Assembly: GCA_002687825.1 (NCBI GenBank) | Contig: NZBI01000017.1 | Location: forward strand, 1-57,964 | Length of the DNA stretch: 57,964 bases | Source of the DNA: Nanobdellota archaeon | GTDB lineage: Archaea > Nanobdellota > Nanobdellia > SCGC-AAA011-G17 > ARS1403 | Direction: 5' to 3' | In this document: positions 57,588 to 57,964 of the stretch, one piece after another | Layout: each line of letters opens with the position of its first letter | How positions within the stretch are numbered: the stretch's first letter is position 1 | The notes under the pieces: generated by a model | Told to the model about the DNA's origin: nothing | What the model saw: only the letters and a program-made list of their open reading frames with translations | Database searches by the model: none | Position numbers and translations under genes: made by a program

Positions 57588-57964
57588 ATGTTTAACGTTA
57601 AATTTGAGGATAATGAAGCTAGAATTGGAGTTTTTGAGACTAGACATGGAAAAATAGAAACTCCTTTTTTTATGCCTGTAGCTACTAAGTTGAATGTTAA
57701 ATTAATTGCTCCACATGAATTAAAAAAATTAAATGTGGATGCTGTTATTTCTAATGCACTTTTATTATATTTGAAGCCAGGATTAGATTATGTTGAGAAA
57801 TTTAAAGGGATTCATAAGATTATGAATTATAATGGCGTAATATTTACAGATTCTGGTGGATTTCAGATGATTAGTGATGATTTTTTAGTTGATATTAATG
57901 AGAAGAAAGCTAGATTTAAAGATCCTCATTCTGGGAAATTAATTGACATGTATCCTGAGAAAAA
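57588..57964 (+). CDS. tgtA: tRNA-guanine transglycosylase, 5' part (cut by window end)
   Basis: The frame begins MFNVKFEDNEARIGVFETRH and continues KIETPFFMPVATKLNVK and FTDSGGFQMIS, the substrate-binding start of the archaeal transglycosylase that inserts preQ0 at tRNA position 15 on the way to archaeosine. The DSGGFQ motif contains the catalytic Asp. About 125 residues are in the window. A shared divergent promoter region with aspS holds CTTATAAAAG (57557-57566), placing the ATG about 22 nt downstream. Confidence 0.92.
   Translation, partial: MFNVKFEDNEARIGVFETRHGKIETPFFMPVATKLNVKLIAPHELKKLNVDAVISNALLLYLKPGLDYVEKFKGIHKIMNYNGVIFTDSGGFQMISDDFLVDINEKKARFKDPHSGKLIDMYPEK

Overview
This window is AT-rich, tightly packed archaeal DNA. 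It carries archaeal translation and transcription genes (uL11, uL1, uL10, P1-type L12, eL15, eL40, aIF5A, Spt5, SecE, TFE, Orc1/Cdc6, archaeal tRNA-guanine transglycosylase). Alongside them are bacterial-type LeuRS, AlaRS and AspRS, GatCAB, a bacterial-type glycerol-3-phosphate dehydrogenase and many very small proteins. Together these point to a DPANN archaeon of the Woesearchaeota/Pacearchaeota kind; this is inference, since no rRNA is present. Many genes have a TATA box 21-25 nt before the start codon, so leaderless mRNAs are common. Internal operon genes use GGAGGTG-type Shine-Dalgarno sites.

Layout. 1-6.6 kb (minus): the end of a repeat-rich secreted protein with a 57-aa ribbon-helix-helix protein overlapping its start, then the ftsZ - secE - spt5 - L11 cluster. 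That cluster is interrupted by a Doc-type toxin-antitoxin pair and a LAGLIDADG endonuclease gene. 6.6-14 kb: aIF5A, eL40, a site-2 protease, an AbrB/PhoU regulator, an operon of six tiny proteins, Orc1/Cdc6, a CARF-like protein and a HemK-type methyltransferase. 14.2-16.6 kb: the L1-L10-L12 stalk operon. 16.6-27.4 kb: coiled-coil and membrane proteins, an archaeosortase, a PAP2 phosphatase, and a giant secreted protein followed by a smaller relative. 27.4-28.4 kb: tRNA-Cys with three small introns, a second LAGLIDADG gene, and tRNA-Arg(TCT) with two introns. 28.6-37.5 kb: LeuRS, AlaRS, TFE, an M50 protease and GpsA. 37.5-47.9 kb: a DNA-repair protein of the Nre family, PRPP synthetase, an MFS transporter, eL15, several secreted proteins, a DHH phosphoesterase and a transglutaminase. 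47.9-57.5 kb (mostly minus): ProRS, paired MgtE-like half-transporters, tRNA-Arg(TCG) overlapped by a third LAGLIDADG gene, an amino-acid permease, and an AspRS-GatC-GatA-ASCH-GatB operon. The window ends inside a tRNA-guanine transglycosylase gene.

The most unusual signal is a 22-bp element present five times (3432, 11039, 28262, 37511, 51347). In every copy it lies 5-7 nt upstream of a TATA box, in the same orientation relative to the gene it precedes. The five genes or operons are the three free-standing LAGLIDADG endonucleases, the Nre DNA-repair gene and the tiny-protein operon next to orc1/cdc6. This looks like one regulon, perhaps responding to DNA breaks or damage. The element itself contains two 9-bp tandem half-sites. 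Each endonuclease gene also ends at or inside the 5' end of an essential gene (L11, tRNA-Cys, tRNA-Arg). The second strong signal is the set of five bulge-helix-bulge introns in two neighbouring tRNA genes, each of which folds into a 4-bp helix with two 3-nt bulges.
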